64,000 bases of DNA, from the NCBI RefSeq assembly GCF_025371035.1, contig NZ_JANZXB010000006.1:166252-230251 (forward strand), in the 5' to 3' direction. Position 1 is the stretch's first letter; each line of letters opens with the position of its first letter. Under the pieces are notes generated by a model. It was not told the DNA's origin and did no database searches. It saw only the letters and a list, made by a program, of their open reading frames with translations. Positions 52,232 through 61,250 of this stretch are shown here, piece by piece. The DNA is from Sphingomonas sp. LC-1 (GTDB taxonomy: Bacteria > Pseudomonadota > Alphaproteobacteria > Sphingomonadales > Sphingomonadaceae). A program made the position numbers and the translations under genes.

Positions 52232-52387
52232 TGCGCCATCCTAGCGCTCAACAATCCAGAGTGCCAAACGTACATTTTTCGACTCAACGCAATCATCGGT
52301 ATCAGGACCGATGACGTGACACCAATCGCCACCATTCTTGAATCGAGGGCTGTCGGCAACTCATGTCTATGGCCATGCTTGTCGGCA

Positions 52388-52978
52388 TTAGAGCGACAAG
52401 ACATGTGCTCTTAATACGTCAACCGTCTCCGTAAGCCCGTCGGCTTCCATATCGAGCAGTAACATTTCCGCCGTCTTCTCTGGCCTTTTGAGCCTTTGCC
52501 TCATCAGTCGAATCGCGGCTACAGCACGGCCAGGATCAAGGGCAATCGTATCCGCGATGAACTGGTCCGCAGAACGGACTTCCATGTTGCGGGACCGTAA
52601 AAATTCGTCAGGAAAATCCCTGAGGTTTTCTGTGACGATAGTAGCGGCCTGGGTCTTGAGGGCAGCCGCGAGCACATGGGCATCGCCCGGATCGGGCAGC
52701 CCATCACACGCCGGAAGGAATGCTTCATAGTCTTCGACGGTCGCGTCCTCAAAGGCAGCCTCCATAACCACCCGAGCCCGATTGGCATGTCGCGTTGGGT
52801 CCGCCGCCCCCTTCCCAGTCAGTATTTTAGCAATGGCTACTTCGGTTTCATCCATCACCTTTCGCGACCAGCGCACACGAAAGAATTCGGCTTCGGCAAG
52901 CGTAAGCAACAGGTTGCGCTTCAGCGTCCCCGCAAGGGTGCAGGCATCAATGAAAGCGGTGTACCTGTTAGCGAACAA
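52388..52978 (-). CDS. PIN domain toxin
   Basis: The 196-residue protein has the acidic residues of a PIN ribonuclease: FIDACTLAGTLKRN at the N-terminus, KVMDETEVAI, PDPGDAHVLAAALK and IVTENLRDFPDEF. PIN toxins cleave RNA. The start is a TTG two bases after the antitoxin stop, which implies low, coupled translation. A helical C-terminal extension of about 60 residues (RAVAAIRLMRQRLKRPEKT) is longer than in minimal VapC toxins. It pairs with the helix-turn-helix gene upstream. Confidence 0.85.
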   Translation of the reverse strand: MFANRYTAFIDACTLAGTLKRNLLLTLAEAEFFRVRWSRKVMDETEVAIAKILTGKGAADPTRHANRARVVMEAAFEDATVEDYEAFLPACDGLPDPGDAHVLAAALKTQAATIVTENLRDFPDEFLRSRNMEVRSADQFIADTIALDPGRAVAAIRLMRQRLKRPEKTAEMLLLDMEADGLTETVDVLRAHVLSL

Positions 52979-52980
52979 AC

Positions 52981-53436
52981 CTACAGGTACTCCGCATCCA
53001 TTTCAGCAAGAGACGCCAAAGCCGCCCCCCGCTTGTCGTCTCGCGCCCGCTTGTATGAGAATAGATCCTCAGCCTTAATACGACGATGTCGACCTACCAT
53101 ATCAAACGTAATCTCCCCCTTCTCTAAAAGTGAGATCAAGAACGGACGAGATACGTTCAATATGTCAGCTGCCTGCTGGGTGGTAAGCATTTGGCTAACC
53201 GGAACCAAAGTTACGGCATCTCCACGCCCAACATGGCGCAACACCTCCATCAGGAGCTTCGAAAGCCCAGGAGTAAGGGTTACCTCTGTTGGTTTCTTGT
53301 CGTCATCAAGAAGCCGGAGCGTTGCGTCGCCCGAAACTTGTGCTGCGAGAATTTGGCGAAGCTGATTTGCCGCCGCCTTCTCGAGCGCGGAAGGCAGGCG
53401 GCTGCCGAGCTCCTCGGCAAAGGCGGGCATGGTCAT
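52981..53436 (-). CDS. Antitoxin with excisionase-type helix-turn-helix
   Basis: The 151-residue protein contains MLTTQQAADILNVSRPFLIS and LLEKGEITFDMVGRHRRIKA, an excisionase-family DNA-binding domain, followed by DLFSYKRARDDKRGAALASL. The N-terminal half may bind the toxin. GGAGACG lies upstream of the ATG at 53436. It is the first gene of the pair with the PIN toxin, and it probably represses the pair by binding the 9-base periodic repeats just upstream. Confidence 0.8.
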   Translation of the reverse strand: MTMPAFAEELGSRLPSALEKAAANQLRQILAAQVSGDATLRLLDDDKKPTEVTLTPGLSKLLMEVLRHVGRGDAVTLVPVSQMLTTQQAADILNVSRPFLISLLEKGEITFDMVGRHRRIKAEDLFSYKRARDDKRGAALASLAEMDAEYL

Positions 53437-53466
53437 TGGGGGGCGTCTCCGTTGCCAGCCGTCTAT

Positions 53467-53502
53467 GCGATAATCGCAATAAACGCAATAACCGAAATAT
53501 CT
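53467..53502. promoter_or_regulatory. 9-base periodic repeats upstream of the antitoxin
   Basis: Successive 9-mers read GCGATAATC, GCAATAAAC, GCAATAACC and GAAATATCT. They start 31 bases before the antitoxin start and fit a repeated operator for its helix-turn-helix domain. Confidence 0.5.
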
Positions 53503-53547
53503 GAAGTCCGGTATAGTTCCGGTTAACATCCCAACCCCTTGACGCAT

Positions 53548-53562
53548 GTTCCCTTTTCGTTC
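53548..53562 (+). promoter_or_regulatory. SOS (LexA) box upstream of the umuDC operon
   Basis: GTTC-CCTTTTC-GTTC is an exact alphaproteobacterial LexA box. A -35-like TTGACG (53539-53544) precedes it, so LexA would bind within the promoter. The first gene of the operon starts 31 bases downstream. Confidence 0.85.
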
Positions 53563-53592
53563 CAGCTAGGCCGGGTCACGAATCGCTGGAAT

Positions 53593-53802
53593 ATGAGCAT
53601 GATGCAGCACGACCCCCGCCTGCGCGAAGCCGCGCGCGCCATCTATGAGGCTTGCTATCCTTCAGATGAATGGGCGCAGTTCGCGTTCGAAGAGGCGGAG
53701 CGATACGGGACCGTGCATTACCGTCAGGCCGTCGATGGCGCATTGGCAGCACGTGCCTGCCTAGCTGCCGCTGGCGAACAGCTCGCGCTTCCCGTCACGT
53801 GA
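53593..53802 (+). CDS. Small hypothetical protein leading the umuDC operon
   Basis: The 69-residue protein is acidic and helical (REAARAIYEACYPSDEWAQF, RYGTVHYRQAVDGALAARAC). It lies directly behind the SOS box and ends 14 bases before umuD. It has no known family. Being SOS-controlled together with the polymerase genes, it could modulate them, but nothing shows this. Confidence 0.6.
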   Translation: MSMMQHDPRLREAARAIYEACYPSDEWAQFAFEEAERYGTVHYRQAVDGALAARACLAAAGEQLALPVT

Positions 53803-53816
53803 CACCTCAGCCTGCG

Positions 53817-54233
53817 ATGCGCCTGCATGACGTGCCGTTCGACCTCGTCCCGCGCGAGGTGCCGTTCTTCCTGTGCCGGACCCCGGCGGGCTTCCCATCG
53901 CCCGCCCAGGACGACATGGAAGAGCCGATCGATCTGGGGGCTTGGCTCGTCGAGCATCCCGCCGCCAGTTACATCATGCGGGTCGAAGGCGGATCGATGG
54001 CAGGCGCCGGGATCACGGACGGCGACCTGATCGTGGTCAACCGCGCCAAGCGAGCCCGCGCCGGTTCGATCGTCGTCGCGCTGGTTCATGGCGAACGCAC
54101 GCTGAAGCGCCTCAAGCAGATGGACGGCCGCTATTGGCTGGTCCCGGAGGCGGACGGCTTCTCCCACATTCTCGTCGACGAATATGTCGAGATATGGGGC
54201 GTCGTGGTGGGTGTAGCGCGCAAGGTCGTATGA
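53817..54233 (+). CDS. umuD: DNA polymerase V protein UmuD
   Basis: The 138-residue protein belongs to the S24 peptidase family. RecA-stimulated self-cleavage yields UmuD', the partner of UmuC in translesion synthesis. With the ATG at 53817 the cleavage site is Ala24-Gly25 (TPAGFPSPA), the nucleophile is Ser60 ([11 protein letters not shown]) and the general base is Lys97 (GERTLKRL). These are the residue numbers of Escherichia coli UmuD, which supports this start over a GTG at 53799 that overlaps the previous stop. It overlaps umuC by four bases. Confidence 0.93.
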   Translation: MRLHDVPFDLVPREVPFFLCRTPAGFPSPAQDDMEEPIDLGAWLVEHPAASYIMRVEGGSMAGAGITDGDLIVVNRAKRARAGSIVVALVHGERTLKRLKQMDGRYWLVPEADGFSHILVDEYVEIWGVVVGVARKVV

Positions 54234-55498
54234 CGTCGCCAATCGCCCTGATCGACTGCAACAACTACTACGTCAGCTGTGAACGAGCGTTCGACTCCAG
54301 CCTGGTGGGCGTGCCGGTCATCGTGCTGTCGAACAACGATGGCTGCGCGATCGCGCGGTCTGCCGAGGCGAAGGCGCTGGGCATTAAGATGGGTGATCCG
54401 GCCCATCACCTGCGCGATCTGATTCGACGCCACGGCATTCAGGTCCGCTCGTCCAATTACACCCTCTATGGCGACATGCAGCGCCGCGTCTTGGCTGCCT
54501 GCCAGGCGTTCGTCCGAGACTTCGAGATATACTCGATCGATGAAATATTCCTCGACCTGACCGGGTTCGATGACCGCGACCTGGTCGACCACGCCCATCG
54601 CCTCCGCGCTCAGGTCCTGCGCTGGACGACGATTCCCACCTGTGTCGGCATCGCGGACACCAAGACGCTGGCCAAGCTGGCGAACGCTGCCGCGAAGAAG
54701 CAGCCGCGCTTCGGTGGTGTCGCGGACCTGCGGGACGAACGTCTGTGCCAAGACGTGATGCAGGCTTTCCCCGTCGGTGACGTCTGGGGCGTCGGCAAGG
54801 CCACAGCGATGAAGCTGATAGCAATGGGTGTAACCACCGCCGCCGGGCTTCGGGACATGCCCATGAAGCAGGCTCGAGGCGTCGGGACGGTCGTCTTGGA
54901 GCGACTGGTCGCTGAGCTGCGCGGCATCCCTGCTGAGGCTGTTGAGACAGTCGCGCCGCAGCGGAAGGGCATGGCCGTCACGCGATCCTTCGGGACGCCC
55001 GTCACGGACTTCGACGGCCTGATGGGCGCGCTATCTCAATATGCGCTTCGGGCCGGGGAGAAACTGCGCAATCATGGTCTCGTCGCAGGGCGCCTGACGG
55101 CATTCTTCCATACCAACAAGCACAAGCCCGACCGCCCCCAATATGCCGGATCCCGAGCAGTCACGCTCCACCCGATGACGAGTGATAGCTTGGAATTGAT
55201 CGCCGCCGCCCGGCGGTGTGCCGAGCGTGCCTGGCGCGATGGATACGCCTACACGAAGGCCGGGATATTACTCGACGACCTGATGGCGGCGGATGATCGC
55301 CCCCGGACGCTATTCGAGGCAGACACGGAAAAGCGCGACCGCCTCATGGCTGCGCTCGACGAGGTGAACGGGCGCTTCGGGACGTTCACCGCGGTCACTG
55401 CTGGACAGGGCTTTAAACGGCAATGGCGCCTTCGATCGGAGATGCGGTCACCCGCTTGGACGACGCGTATCGATGAGGTGCCGACGGTTCGGGCGTGA
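54230..55498 (+). CDS. umuC: DNA polymerase V catalytic subunit UmuC
   Basis: The 422-residue protein is a Y-family translesion polymerase. It shows [20 protein letters not shown] (first catalytic Asp), [33 protein letters not shown] (second acidic pair), [20 protein letters not shown] and [20 protein letters not shown] (helix-hairpin-helix). The C-terminal little-finger and DUF4113-type region ([20 protein letters not shown]) is intact. The length equals that of the E. coli protein. It is co-translated with umuD behind an SOS box, so it should be induced by DNA damage. A hairpin follows the stop. Confidence 0.95.
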   Translation: MTSPIALIDCNNYYVSCERAFDSSLVGVPVIVLSNNDGCAIARSAEAKALGIKMGDPAHHLRDLIRRHGIQVRSSNYTLYGDMQRRVLAACQAFVRDFEIYSIDEIFLDLTGFDDRDLVDHAHRLRAQVLRWTTIPTCVGIADTKTLAKLANAAAKKQPRFGGVADLRDERLCQDVMQAFPVGDVWGVGKATAMKLIAMGVTTAAGLRDMPMKQARGVGTVVLERLVAELRGIPAEAVETVAPQRKGMAVTRSFGTPVTDFDGLMGALSQYALRAGEKLRNHGLVAGRLTAFFHTNKHKPDRPQYAGSRAVTLHPMTSDSLELIAAARRCAERAWRDGYAYTKAGILLDDLMAADDRPRTLFEADTEKRDRLMAALDEVNGRFGTFTAVTAGQGFKRQWRLRSEMRSPAWTTRIDEVPTVRA

Positions 55499-55507
55499 AG
55501 CAAATCA

Positions 55508-55541
55508 CCACTGGCCGCTCTGGAAAAGGAATGGCCAGTGG
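55508..55541. terminator. Inverted repeat after umuC
   Basis: CCACTGGCC (55508-55516) and GGCCAGTGG (55533-55541) are perfect arms with a 16-base loop. It lies between umuC and a convergent small gene. There is no T-run, so termination is likely but not certain. Confidence 0.5.
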
Positions 55542-55554
55542 CTTGATCGGCCAA

Positions 55555-55764
55555 TTAGTCGCAGGACGACTCCTCAGTGAAGCTATCAGGTCCCGGCCGT
55601 CCGAAAAATTGAGACGTACCATCGCAGTAGATAATCGACTCTCCGACAAATTCGCCGCGATCGTAATAGAGGGTCCGCAGATGGACGCCGCCCGCCTGTG
55701 CCAGAGCAATAGTCGGGGTAACGGCACACATCGCTGTCAAAATGCCGAGCACCAAACGCTTCAT
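55555..55764 (-). CDS. DUF6289-like small exported protein
   Basis: The 69-residue protein has a signal peptide (MKRLVLGILTAMCAVTPTIA). The mature part reads YYDRGEFVGESIIYCDGTSQ then FFGRPGPDSFTEESSCD. The Y-Y-x3-G-x-x-V-G...YC-x-G...C pattern is that of DUF6289, a family of tiny exported proteins of unknown function with two cysteines. Convergent with umuC. Confidence 0.65.
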   Translation of the reverse strand: MKRLVLGILTAMCAVTPTIALAQAGGVHLRTLYYDRGEFVGESIIYCDGTSQFFGRPGPDSFTEESSCD

Positions 55765-56093
55765 AACGACTCTCCCTTTGTGGCCAGGGCAGCCTACATG
55801 AATAAAACTTCACGGAAAGACATTTACAGCGGTTTGGCAATGCTGCGTGTTGGGAAAACCGGCATCTAATTTTTTATGCGCTAAGTGGAATATAGGCGTT
55901 GGCGTCCGAAGGGATCCTCGGCTCGACCACTACGGCTTACGGGGCGGCATCCGGCGACGAAACATGCGGTTGATCGCGCCCGTGCCGGCAACTGCCTGCT
56001 GTAACAAATCATGTCGCGGGGACCCTGTCCAAGACAGCCCCGTTTGAAGCGTCTCTAACCTACATTCGCCTAGACGCTTTTGGGAGCGGTTGC
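55765..56093. other. Intergenic stretch after the DUF6289-like gene
   Basis: These 329 bases show no supported gene and no clear RNA or repeat. The first part should hold the promoter of the minus-strand gene, the last part that of the small gene at 56094. Confidence 0.5.
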
Positions 56094-56303
56094 ATGAAAC
56101 GAACCACCGGGTTTTTAGGCGTCGGTCTTATCGGTGCCATGGTGTTGGGCGGCTCGATCGCTGGAGGGTACTTGGACCAGCGCTTCAAGCCTCAGACCGC
56201 CGCCACGTCGTCGTTCGGACAGGGCGCGTCGCCTGCGCAGGAGATGGAACGCCGGAGAGGTAGAGCCGCAACCGCCGCAGTAGCCGAGGCAGCCGTCCGC
56301 TAG
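56094..56303 (+). CDS. Small protein with one membrane segment
   Basis: The 69-residue protein starts MKRTTGFLGVGLIGAMVLGG and continues SIAGGYLDQRFKP with a basic tail (EMERRRGRAATAAVAEAAV). It is either membrane-anchored or exported. A GGGAGCGG box lies upstream. Unknown function. Confidence 0.5.
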   Translation: MKRTTGFLGVGLIGAMVLGGSIAGGYLDQRFKPQTAATSSFGQGASPAQEMERRRGRAATAAVAEAAVR

Positions 56304-56445
56304 GCAAATTGAACGGTCTCACCCCAGCAATCGGGATATTGCCGCAGTCGGTTGAAATGTTGGTCGTCTTCCTCGGCGTTTCACATCAGCGAGACACGCA
56401 TCGTCCGCCCGCCACCCCGAAATGGAGCGGCGAGCGTTTTGCCAT

Positions 56446-57915
56446 CTAGCGGAGCTTTGCTTTGTCCGACTGGGGAATGGCTTTGACGATCGCAGTAACT
56501 GCTACAGCATAGGGGTGGACGCCTTCGGGCGTCGGCTGGCTTGCAAGAACCGGCCAGGTCCCAGGCGAGGCTGCGTCATACCAGAAGGGCTTGGTGTCAA
56601 TATAAGCAGCTATACGGCCCTCAGCGCCCGCTTCCTTATAGGCCTCCAACTGCCACTTGAAGCCACTGCCCCAGCCACCCGTGGGGGTTCCCCATTCGTT
56701 GCCGGTCGCAGCCGTTTGCCCTGCCCGGCTCATCCACAGGTCGGTGCTCGTCGTGCGAGGAAGAACGCCGGTCGCAACGACGCGTATCCCAGGGTAACGC
56801 GCCGCGAACCGGTCGATGAAGCCGACATAGTAGGCCTTCATCGTCGTGTACTTGCTGTTCAGGTCATTCTGGCCCAGCTGGTTGATCAACACCGTGAAGG
56901 GCAACGCGCGCCCAGTGTTGAACTCCGCCGCTTGATCAATCACCTGCCAGCGCAAAAGCGCGCCGGTATTCAGCTCGAGGTTCGACTTGGCTCCCGGCAT
57001 GCCAATCATGAAGTGCGGCACGCGCCCATAGGTCGTATCTGCGGTGTCCAGCCATTTGCGTAGCCAGCCCAGATTGCCACGGGTGTCGGCCTCGACTGCA
57101 TATTCCTGACGAGACTCGCCGATGCTGTCCACCGTGCCTAGCGCGACTGGGCGACCATCCCATCCCTTCGCGACGCACAGGTCAGGGCCATAATAAGCAG
57201 GCTGTGATTGGCCGCTTCCGGTATCGAGCGAAGCGGTACTGAAGTCATTGGGGGTGTCCAGATGTGCCGTGACGCTTGCTAGGTCAGCACCGCCCCATAC
57301 GCGTTCACCGCGTCCTGGCTGAATACGATAGACCGGGATCTGTTTCTCGCCAGCGGCGGTGTGATAGGCGGTGGTCATCGCGACGTCGCTGTTCGCGGGG
57401 ATACCACCCGGCAAGTCAATGGCGTCGGTCCACACGCCAGTTGAGCCGCTATCGATCGTTGCCGCAGAGGTATTATTAAAAGTCGCGCGAACCTTCGTGG
57501 CGCCGATCGACATCCAGAAGCCGTCGACAGTCGTTGCGTTGCCCGGCAGAATCGACTCCTGCGGCGCGCTGCCGCCTTCGGTCGAGGCGAAACCGGCAAA
57601 GTGGCAGCGGACCGACGTAACGGCGCTCTGAGGAGAGCCAACCAATATCCGCGTCATAACGAACGGCGTTTCGTTCGCGGCGGTAACTAACGAACCACTC
57701 GGCATGCGCAACCGGGTAAAGGCAATCATGTAACGGTCGGGATTCCCGGCCGCCGGGGTCGGCGTCGCTGTGGGAGTTGGTGTCGGAGTTGGCGTAGGTG
57801 TGGGCATGACGATCGGTAGCCCATCAGGCGAATTAAATGAGCCATTCATCGCGACGGTGCAGCTGCCGATCATCAAAGACAGCGCGAGCGGAATGCTCGT
57901 TGCAGCGGTACCCAT
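56446..57915 (-). CDS. SGNH/GDSL-type hydrolase lipoprotein
   Basis: The 489-residue protein starts MGTAATSIPLALSLMIGSC, a lipoprotein-like signal whose cysteine would be acylated. A Thr-Pro repeat linker (about residues 35-55, encoded near 57765-57815) leads to a large domain. The SGNH blocks are recognisable: GTVDSIGESR (nucleophile Ser), LINQLGQNDLN (Asn) and TPEGVHPYAVA (His). Such enzymes remove acyl groups from polysaccharide, lipid or ester substrates at the cell surface. A beta-rich region of about 180 residues precedes the catalytic blocks. The Thr-Pro repeat is a slippery sequence that could vary in length. Confidence 0.7.
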   Translation of the reverse strand: MGTAATSIPLALSLMIGSCTVAMNGSFNSPDGLPIVMPTPTPTPTPTPTATPTPAAGNPDRYMIAFTRLRMPSGSLVTAANETPFVMTRILVGSPQSAVTSVRCHFAGFASTEGGSAPQESILPGNATTVDGFWMSIGATKVRATFNNTSAATIDSGSTGVWTDAIDLPGGIPANSDVAMTTAYHTAAGEKQIPVYRIQPGRGERVWGGADLASVTAHLDTPNDFSTASLDTGSGQSQPAYYGPDLCVAKGWDGRPVALGTVDSIGESRQEYAVEADTRGNLGWLRKWLDTADTTYGRVPHFMIGMPGAKSNLELNTGALLRWQVIDQAAEFNTGRALPFTVLINQLGQNDLNSKYTTMKAYYVGFIDRFAARYPGIRVVATGVLPRTTSTDLWMSRAGQTAATGNEWGTPTGGWGSGFKWQLEAYKEAGAEGRIAAYIDTKPFWYDAASPGTWPVLASQPTPEGVHPYAVAVTAIVKAIPQSDKAKLR

Positions 57916-58077
57916 ATCAATTGCCCCCAGACTTTCCCTGTTCAGGGGCAACTGCAATCAATCGAGAATTACGTCTAATCTAGAATAATTTGCGCAAATC
58001 TCAAATGTGGACGGATGGCACGATCAGTCTATGACGTCATGAAACTCCGACTTTACGGCTAGCATATCGGCTGGCAT

Positions 58078-58719
58078 TCACTTCGCCGTTTTATCGAGGT
58101 TACGGGTCGGAAAGACCGGCCCCCGTACTCTCATCCTATCGGCGGGATATGGCCGCTGAAGCGCCACAGCCTCGTCTGCCGGCGCGCGCAACCAAGTCGT
58201 TATATCCTCTGGATGCAGGACGGTAATCATCGCCTTCGGGTGAATGGGCTCGACCAACTCGTTCGCGTCGCAGGTGACCATCGCAAACGACCGCCCCTCG
58301 ACCGTCTGCTTCCAGAACCCGGCGATGGCGAAAATCGGCTGATCGGTGACGCTGAACCACATCTCACCTTTTAGCGGCGGCTTGCCGTCCCCCAGGTCGT
58401 GGCGTTCGGGGGTGAACTCGCAGAACTCGGTGAGCGGGATGATACAGCGGTTCGCCGGATCAGCGGCTAGGCGACGCCACTGCGGCAGTTCCAGGTTTCG
58501 CACGTTGGTCATGGGGTATGGAGCTTTCCCGCCCAGCACGTCCCAGGACATGACATCCCAGGCGCGCTCGCCGTCCTGTTCGCGGATCACATAGCTACGC
58601 GCCTTGGGACGCAATTCCTGCGGGTGGAAGCGGTTGTCGCGCGGCCGCTCGTCAAACAGCTTGGCGGCCGATTGGAATATCGTCTGTGGCTCACCATCAA
58701 ATCGGGCTCGGTTACACAT
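58078..58719 (-). CDS. SRAP (SOS response-associated peptidase) family protein
   Basis: The 213-residue protein belongs to the YedK/HMCES family, which protects abasic sites in single-stranded DNA by forming a covalent bond through Cys2. The start at 58719 gives MCNRARFDGEP, which places the cysteine at position 2 after Met removal; a longer start would bury it. Further conserved residues are in RCIIPLTEFCEFTP (Glu) and HPKAMITVLHPEDI (His). It fits with the umuDC operon 2.6 kb away as a DNA-damage gene, though no exact LexA box lies before it. Confidence 0.93.
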   Translation of the reverse strand: MCNRARFDGEPQTIFQSAAKLFDERPRDNRFHPQELRPKARSYVIREQDGERAWDVMSWDVLGGKAPYPMTNVRNLELPQWRRLAADPANRCIIPLTEFCEFTPERHDLGDGKPPLKGEMWFSVTDQPIFAIAGFWKQTVEGRSFAMVTCDANELVEPIHPKAMITVLHPEDITTWLRAPADEAVALQRPYPADRMRVRGPVFPTRNLDKTAK

Positions 58720-58873
58720 GTGCTCGACTGCCCTATGGTTACCGTAAGCCACTTCAACGTTCTAGTAAGGGTCTGTTTCCTATGGCTTTAGGCTGACCAG
58801 AGGCTTGGTGAGCCGCGCTGGCTCACCCCTGCTCAAACGAGGCCCGACTGCGCGGAAGCTGCCGGGGGTCTTC

Positions 58874-60694
58874 TCAAAATTCCGACCAATCCTCGGAAAA
58901 TGCTGCGCTGCCTCCGGAGACAAGACGCATTGCAGCTTTCGGGGCCAGCCGAGTCCGTGAGCCAGTAGCTTGGGTCGCGCGGATCCCCGACGCACGAATC
59001 TGGAAGCGAGAGACATGTCCCGCCAACTCGTCCGCCTTGTCCGTCAGCTCACGAGCCGCCGCAGTCGTTTCTTCGACCATAGCCGCGTTGCGCTGGGTCA
59101 CACCGTCCATCTCCTCGACAGCAACATTAACCTGCCCCAAGCCAATAGCCTGCTGTTCCGCCGAGTTGGCCAAGCTATTGATCAATGCCGTAATCTCCTG
59201 GACTCGGCCGATGATTTGATCGAGAGATCGCCCTGTCTCCGCCACCAGTTCAACACCAGTCCCAATCTGCTGATTGCTGGCCAAGATTCGCGCCTTTACG
59301 TCCTTGGCCGCATCTGCCGAACGCTGTGCCAGCGCTCGAACTTCAGAGGCGACGACAGCGAAGCCCTTGCCCGCGTCGCCGGCACGCGCCGCCTCGACTC
59401 CGGCGTTCAGCGCCAACAGATTGGTCTGGAACGCGATGCCATCGATCACGCTGATTATCTCCGAGATCTCATGGCTGGACCGCTCGATACCGCTCATCGC
59501 GGCGACTGCATCGCGTACGACCTGCCCACCATTTTGCGCCGCGCTGCTGGCGTCAGCTGCCACCGTATCGGCACGTTTCGCATCCGATGCCGAACGCCCA
59601 ACCATATCCGTGATCTGCTGCATTGAGGCAGCGGTCTCTTCCAAGCTCGCGGCCTGCTGCTCAGTGCGCTGGGACAGGTCCTCGGAAGCTAAACGTATCT
59701 CTCCCGAGGCCGCACGAAGGCCTTCGGAAACACCACTTACCGCGATCATCGCCTGCTCAACCTGAGCCATGGCGTTATTGAAGTCGGTGGCCAGAGAAGC
59801 AAAGGGCTCGTCCAGTTCGACATTGATACGAGCAGTTAAATCACCGGCCGCCAATGACTGCATCCCCGCACCGATCGTGGAAACGATTAGTGCCGCTTGA
59901 TCTTCTTTCTGACGGTCGGCTTGTGCAAGTTGATCGCGCAGGGCCATGGCCGCGCGCATCATTTCCCCAACCTCATCCCGAGCATCGTTCGCGGGGATGG
60001 CGACGGCGCGCTCCCCAGCCGCCAGCTTGCCAAGCACGCCGCTCATCGCCCCTACAGGGCGGGCAACGAGGCGAACCAATAGAATCAGCATGGCGATGGT
60101 CAGCAGTGCGACCGACAACACAGTCCCGATCATGATCCGATGACTGGTGACGTAATTGGCCTCAGCCTCTTCAACCAGCACATCGATAGCTCGGGATTGC
60201 TTGAGACGCAGCGTATCAGCCGCCTTGTTGACGGTTACGAAATAGGGCCGAGCGATACGAAAAAGCTCGATCGCATTCGGTGAGCCTACTGCTGCCGCCT
60301 GCAATGTTTCCTTGGCGTGGGACTGATACTCATTCCAGTCGCGGACGAAGGTATCGAGCGCGGTTCGTGTTTCGTCGTCAGCCAGACGTGGCCGAAGCCA
60401 GCGCGTCCGCTCCGCTATCTGGTCCCGCAGTTCGTCCAGCCGCCGTTGCGCAACCGCACGATCTTCGCGGGTAACGGATAAAAGATGTTGCCCGACGGTG
60501 GCGCGATACGTCGCTGTACTAGCGTTGATGACAGCGATCGCCTCGAACTGGGACCGCTGCTCACCACCCAGATTGACCGCAACGTCGCGCATATCGCCCA
60601 AGCGAACGACGGCGAGTGCCGCTAGTCCCATGAGCGCGATCAGCAGAATGGAAAAGCACGCGATGAGCTTTCCGGAGATGCGGAGATTTTGCAC
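58874..60694 (-). CDS. Methyl-accepting chemotaxis protein
   Basis: The 606-residue receptor has two membrane segments (about residues 9-31 and 188-210) around a helical 4-helix-bundle ligand domain (TAR/CHASE-like). A HAMP domain follows (about 212-265), then a long coiled coil with the conserved signalling tip [20 protein letters not shown] and [20 protein letters not shown]. Adaptation sites lie in the flanking EETAAS-type helices. No CheW, CheA or other chemotaxis genes are nearby, so it must join an existing array. The C-terminus ends without a CheR-binding pentapeptide. Confidence 0.93.
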   Translation of the reverse strand: MQNLRISGKLIACFSILLIALMGLAALAVVRLGDMRDVAVNLGGEQRSQFEAIAVINASTATYRATVGQHLLSVTREDRAVAQRRLDELRDQIAERTRWLRPRLADDETRTALDTFVRDWNEYQSHAKETLQAAAVGSPNAIELFRIARPYFVTVNKAADTLRLKQSRAIDVLVEEAEANYVTSHRIMIGTVLSVALLTIAMLILLVRLVARPVGAMSGVLGKLAAGERAVAIPANDARDEVGEMMRAAMALRDQLAQADRQKEDQAALIVSTIGAGMQSLAAGDLTARINVELDEPFASLATDFNNAMAQVEQAMIAVSGVSEGLRAASGEIRLASEDLSQRTEQQAASLEETAASMQQITDMVGRSASDAKRADTVAADASSAAQNGGQVVRDAVAAMSGIERSSHEISEIISVIDGIAFQTNLLALNAGVEAARAGDAGKGFAVVASEVRALAQRSADAAKDVKARILASNQQIGTGVELVAETGRSLDQIIGRVQEITALINSLANSAEQQAIGLGQVNVAVEEMDGVTQRNAAMVEETTAAARELTDKADELAGHVSRFQIRASGIRATQATGSRTRLAPKAAMRLVSGGSAAFSEDWSEF

Positions 60695-60933
60695 GGAGGC
60701 AGTCCCTTCGATCCATTGGCGCCCCCCAGCGCTGGGCGCGCCAACTGCCTACCGAGAATTAACTTTATAATATTAATCAAGGTTAAAATTGATTAAGACT
60801 TCTCATGCCCATCATGAGGATGATACGCCTGACATAACCGACCATTGCTGTAAGCACCGGCAGCGCCATCACCAGCGCAAGGGCGCCGATCTGAACCCAG
60901 TCCAGAACGTTGCGCCACCTGCTCGCCGGCGGA

Positions 60934-61131
60934 TTATTTGATCGGCTTCGCACCAGGCGTACCGCACTTGGCGAACTTCCCATTCGCAGCCTTACAGCGC
61001 GTGGCCTTCGGTGCGGCCGCCTCAGGACACTTCACAAATTTGCCCTTCGCGTCGCGGCACGGCGCTGCGATCGATGGCGTAGCAACGGCGATGAGTGACA
61101 GAGCGGATGCGATAACGGCAAGCGAGCGCAT
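60934..61131 (-). CDS. Small exported protein with a repeated Cys motif
   Basis: The 65-residue protein has a signal peptide (SLAVIASALSLIAVATPSIA). Its mature part has two repeats, PCRDAKGKFVKCPE and RCKAANGKFAKCGT (C-x-x-A-x-G-K-F-x-K-C). Each repeat could form one disulphide loop or bind a metal. AGGAGAAG precedes the start on the minus strand. The motif is frequent in small sphingomonad proteins but has no assigned role. Confidence 0.65.
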   Translation of the reverse strand: MRSLAVIASALSLIAVATPSIAAPCRDAKGKFVKCPEAAAPKATRCKAANGKFAKCGTPGAKPIK

Positions 61132-61250
61132 TGGTCTTCTCCTGCCCGCGAGTCGGGCTAGTGCGATGGTATTACTCGTTACGCCTCCGCGCTAGGGATA
61201 GGGGTGCGATTCAAGAAATGCCCCATCTTCCTTATGTAAAACGACGCCTC

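Noticed and set aside
53799-53816. Alternative GTG start of umuD overlapping the preceding stop codon
   Set aside because: The ATG at 53817 gives exact agreement with the E. coli cleavage site and active-site numbering; the GTG would add six residues without support.
58031-58040. Palindrome ATGACGTCAT between the SGNH and SRAP genes
   Set aside because: A 10-base palindrome is expected by chance in this length and it is downstream of the SRAP gene, not in a promoter position.
60783-60983. Minus-strand frame with a hydrophobic helix (VQIGALALVMALPVL)
   Set aside because: It overlaps the 3' end of a better-supported small exported gene, has no ribosome binding site, and the N-terminal part is clearly out of frame sequence of that gene.
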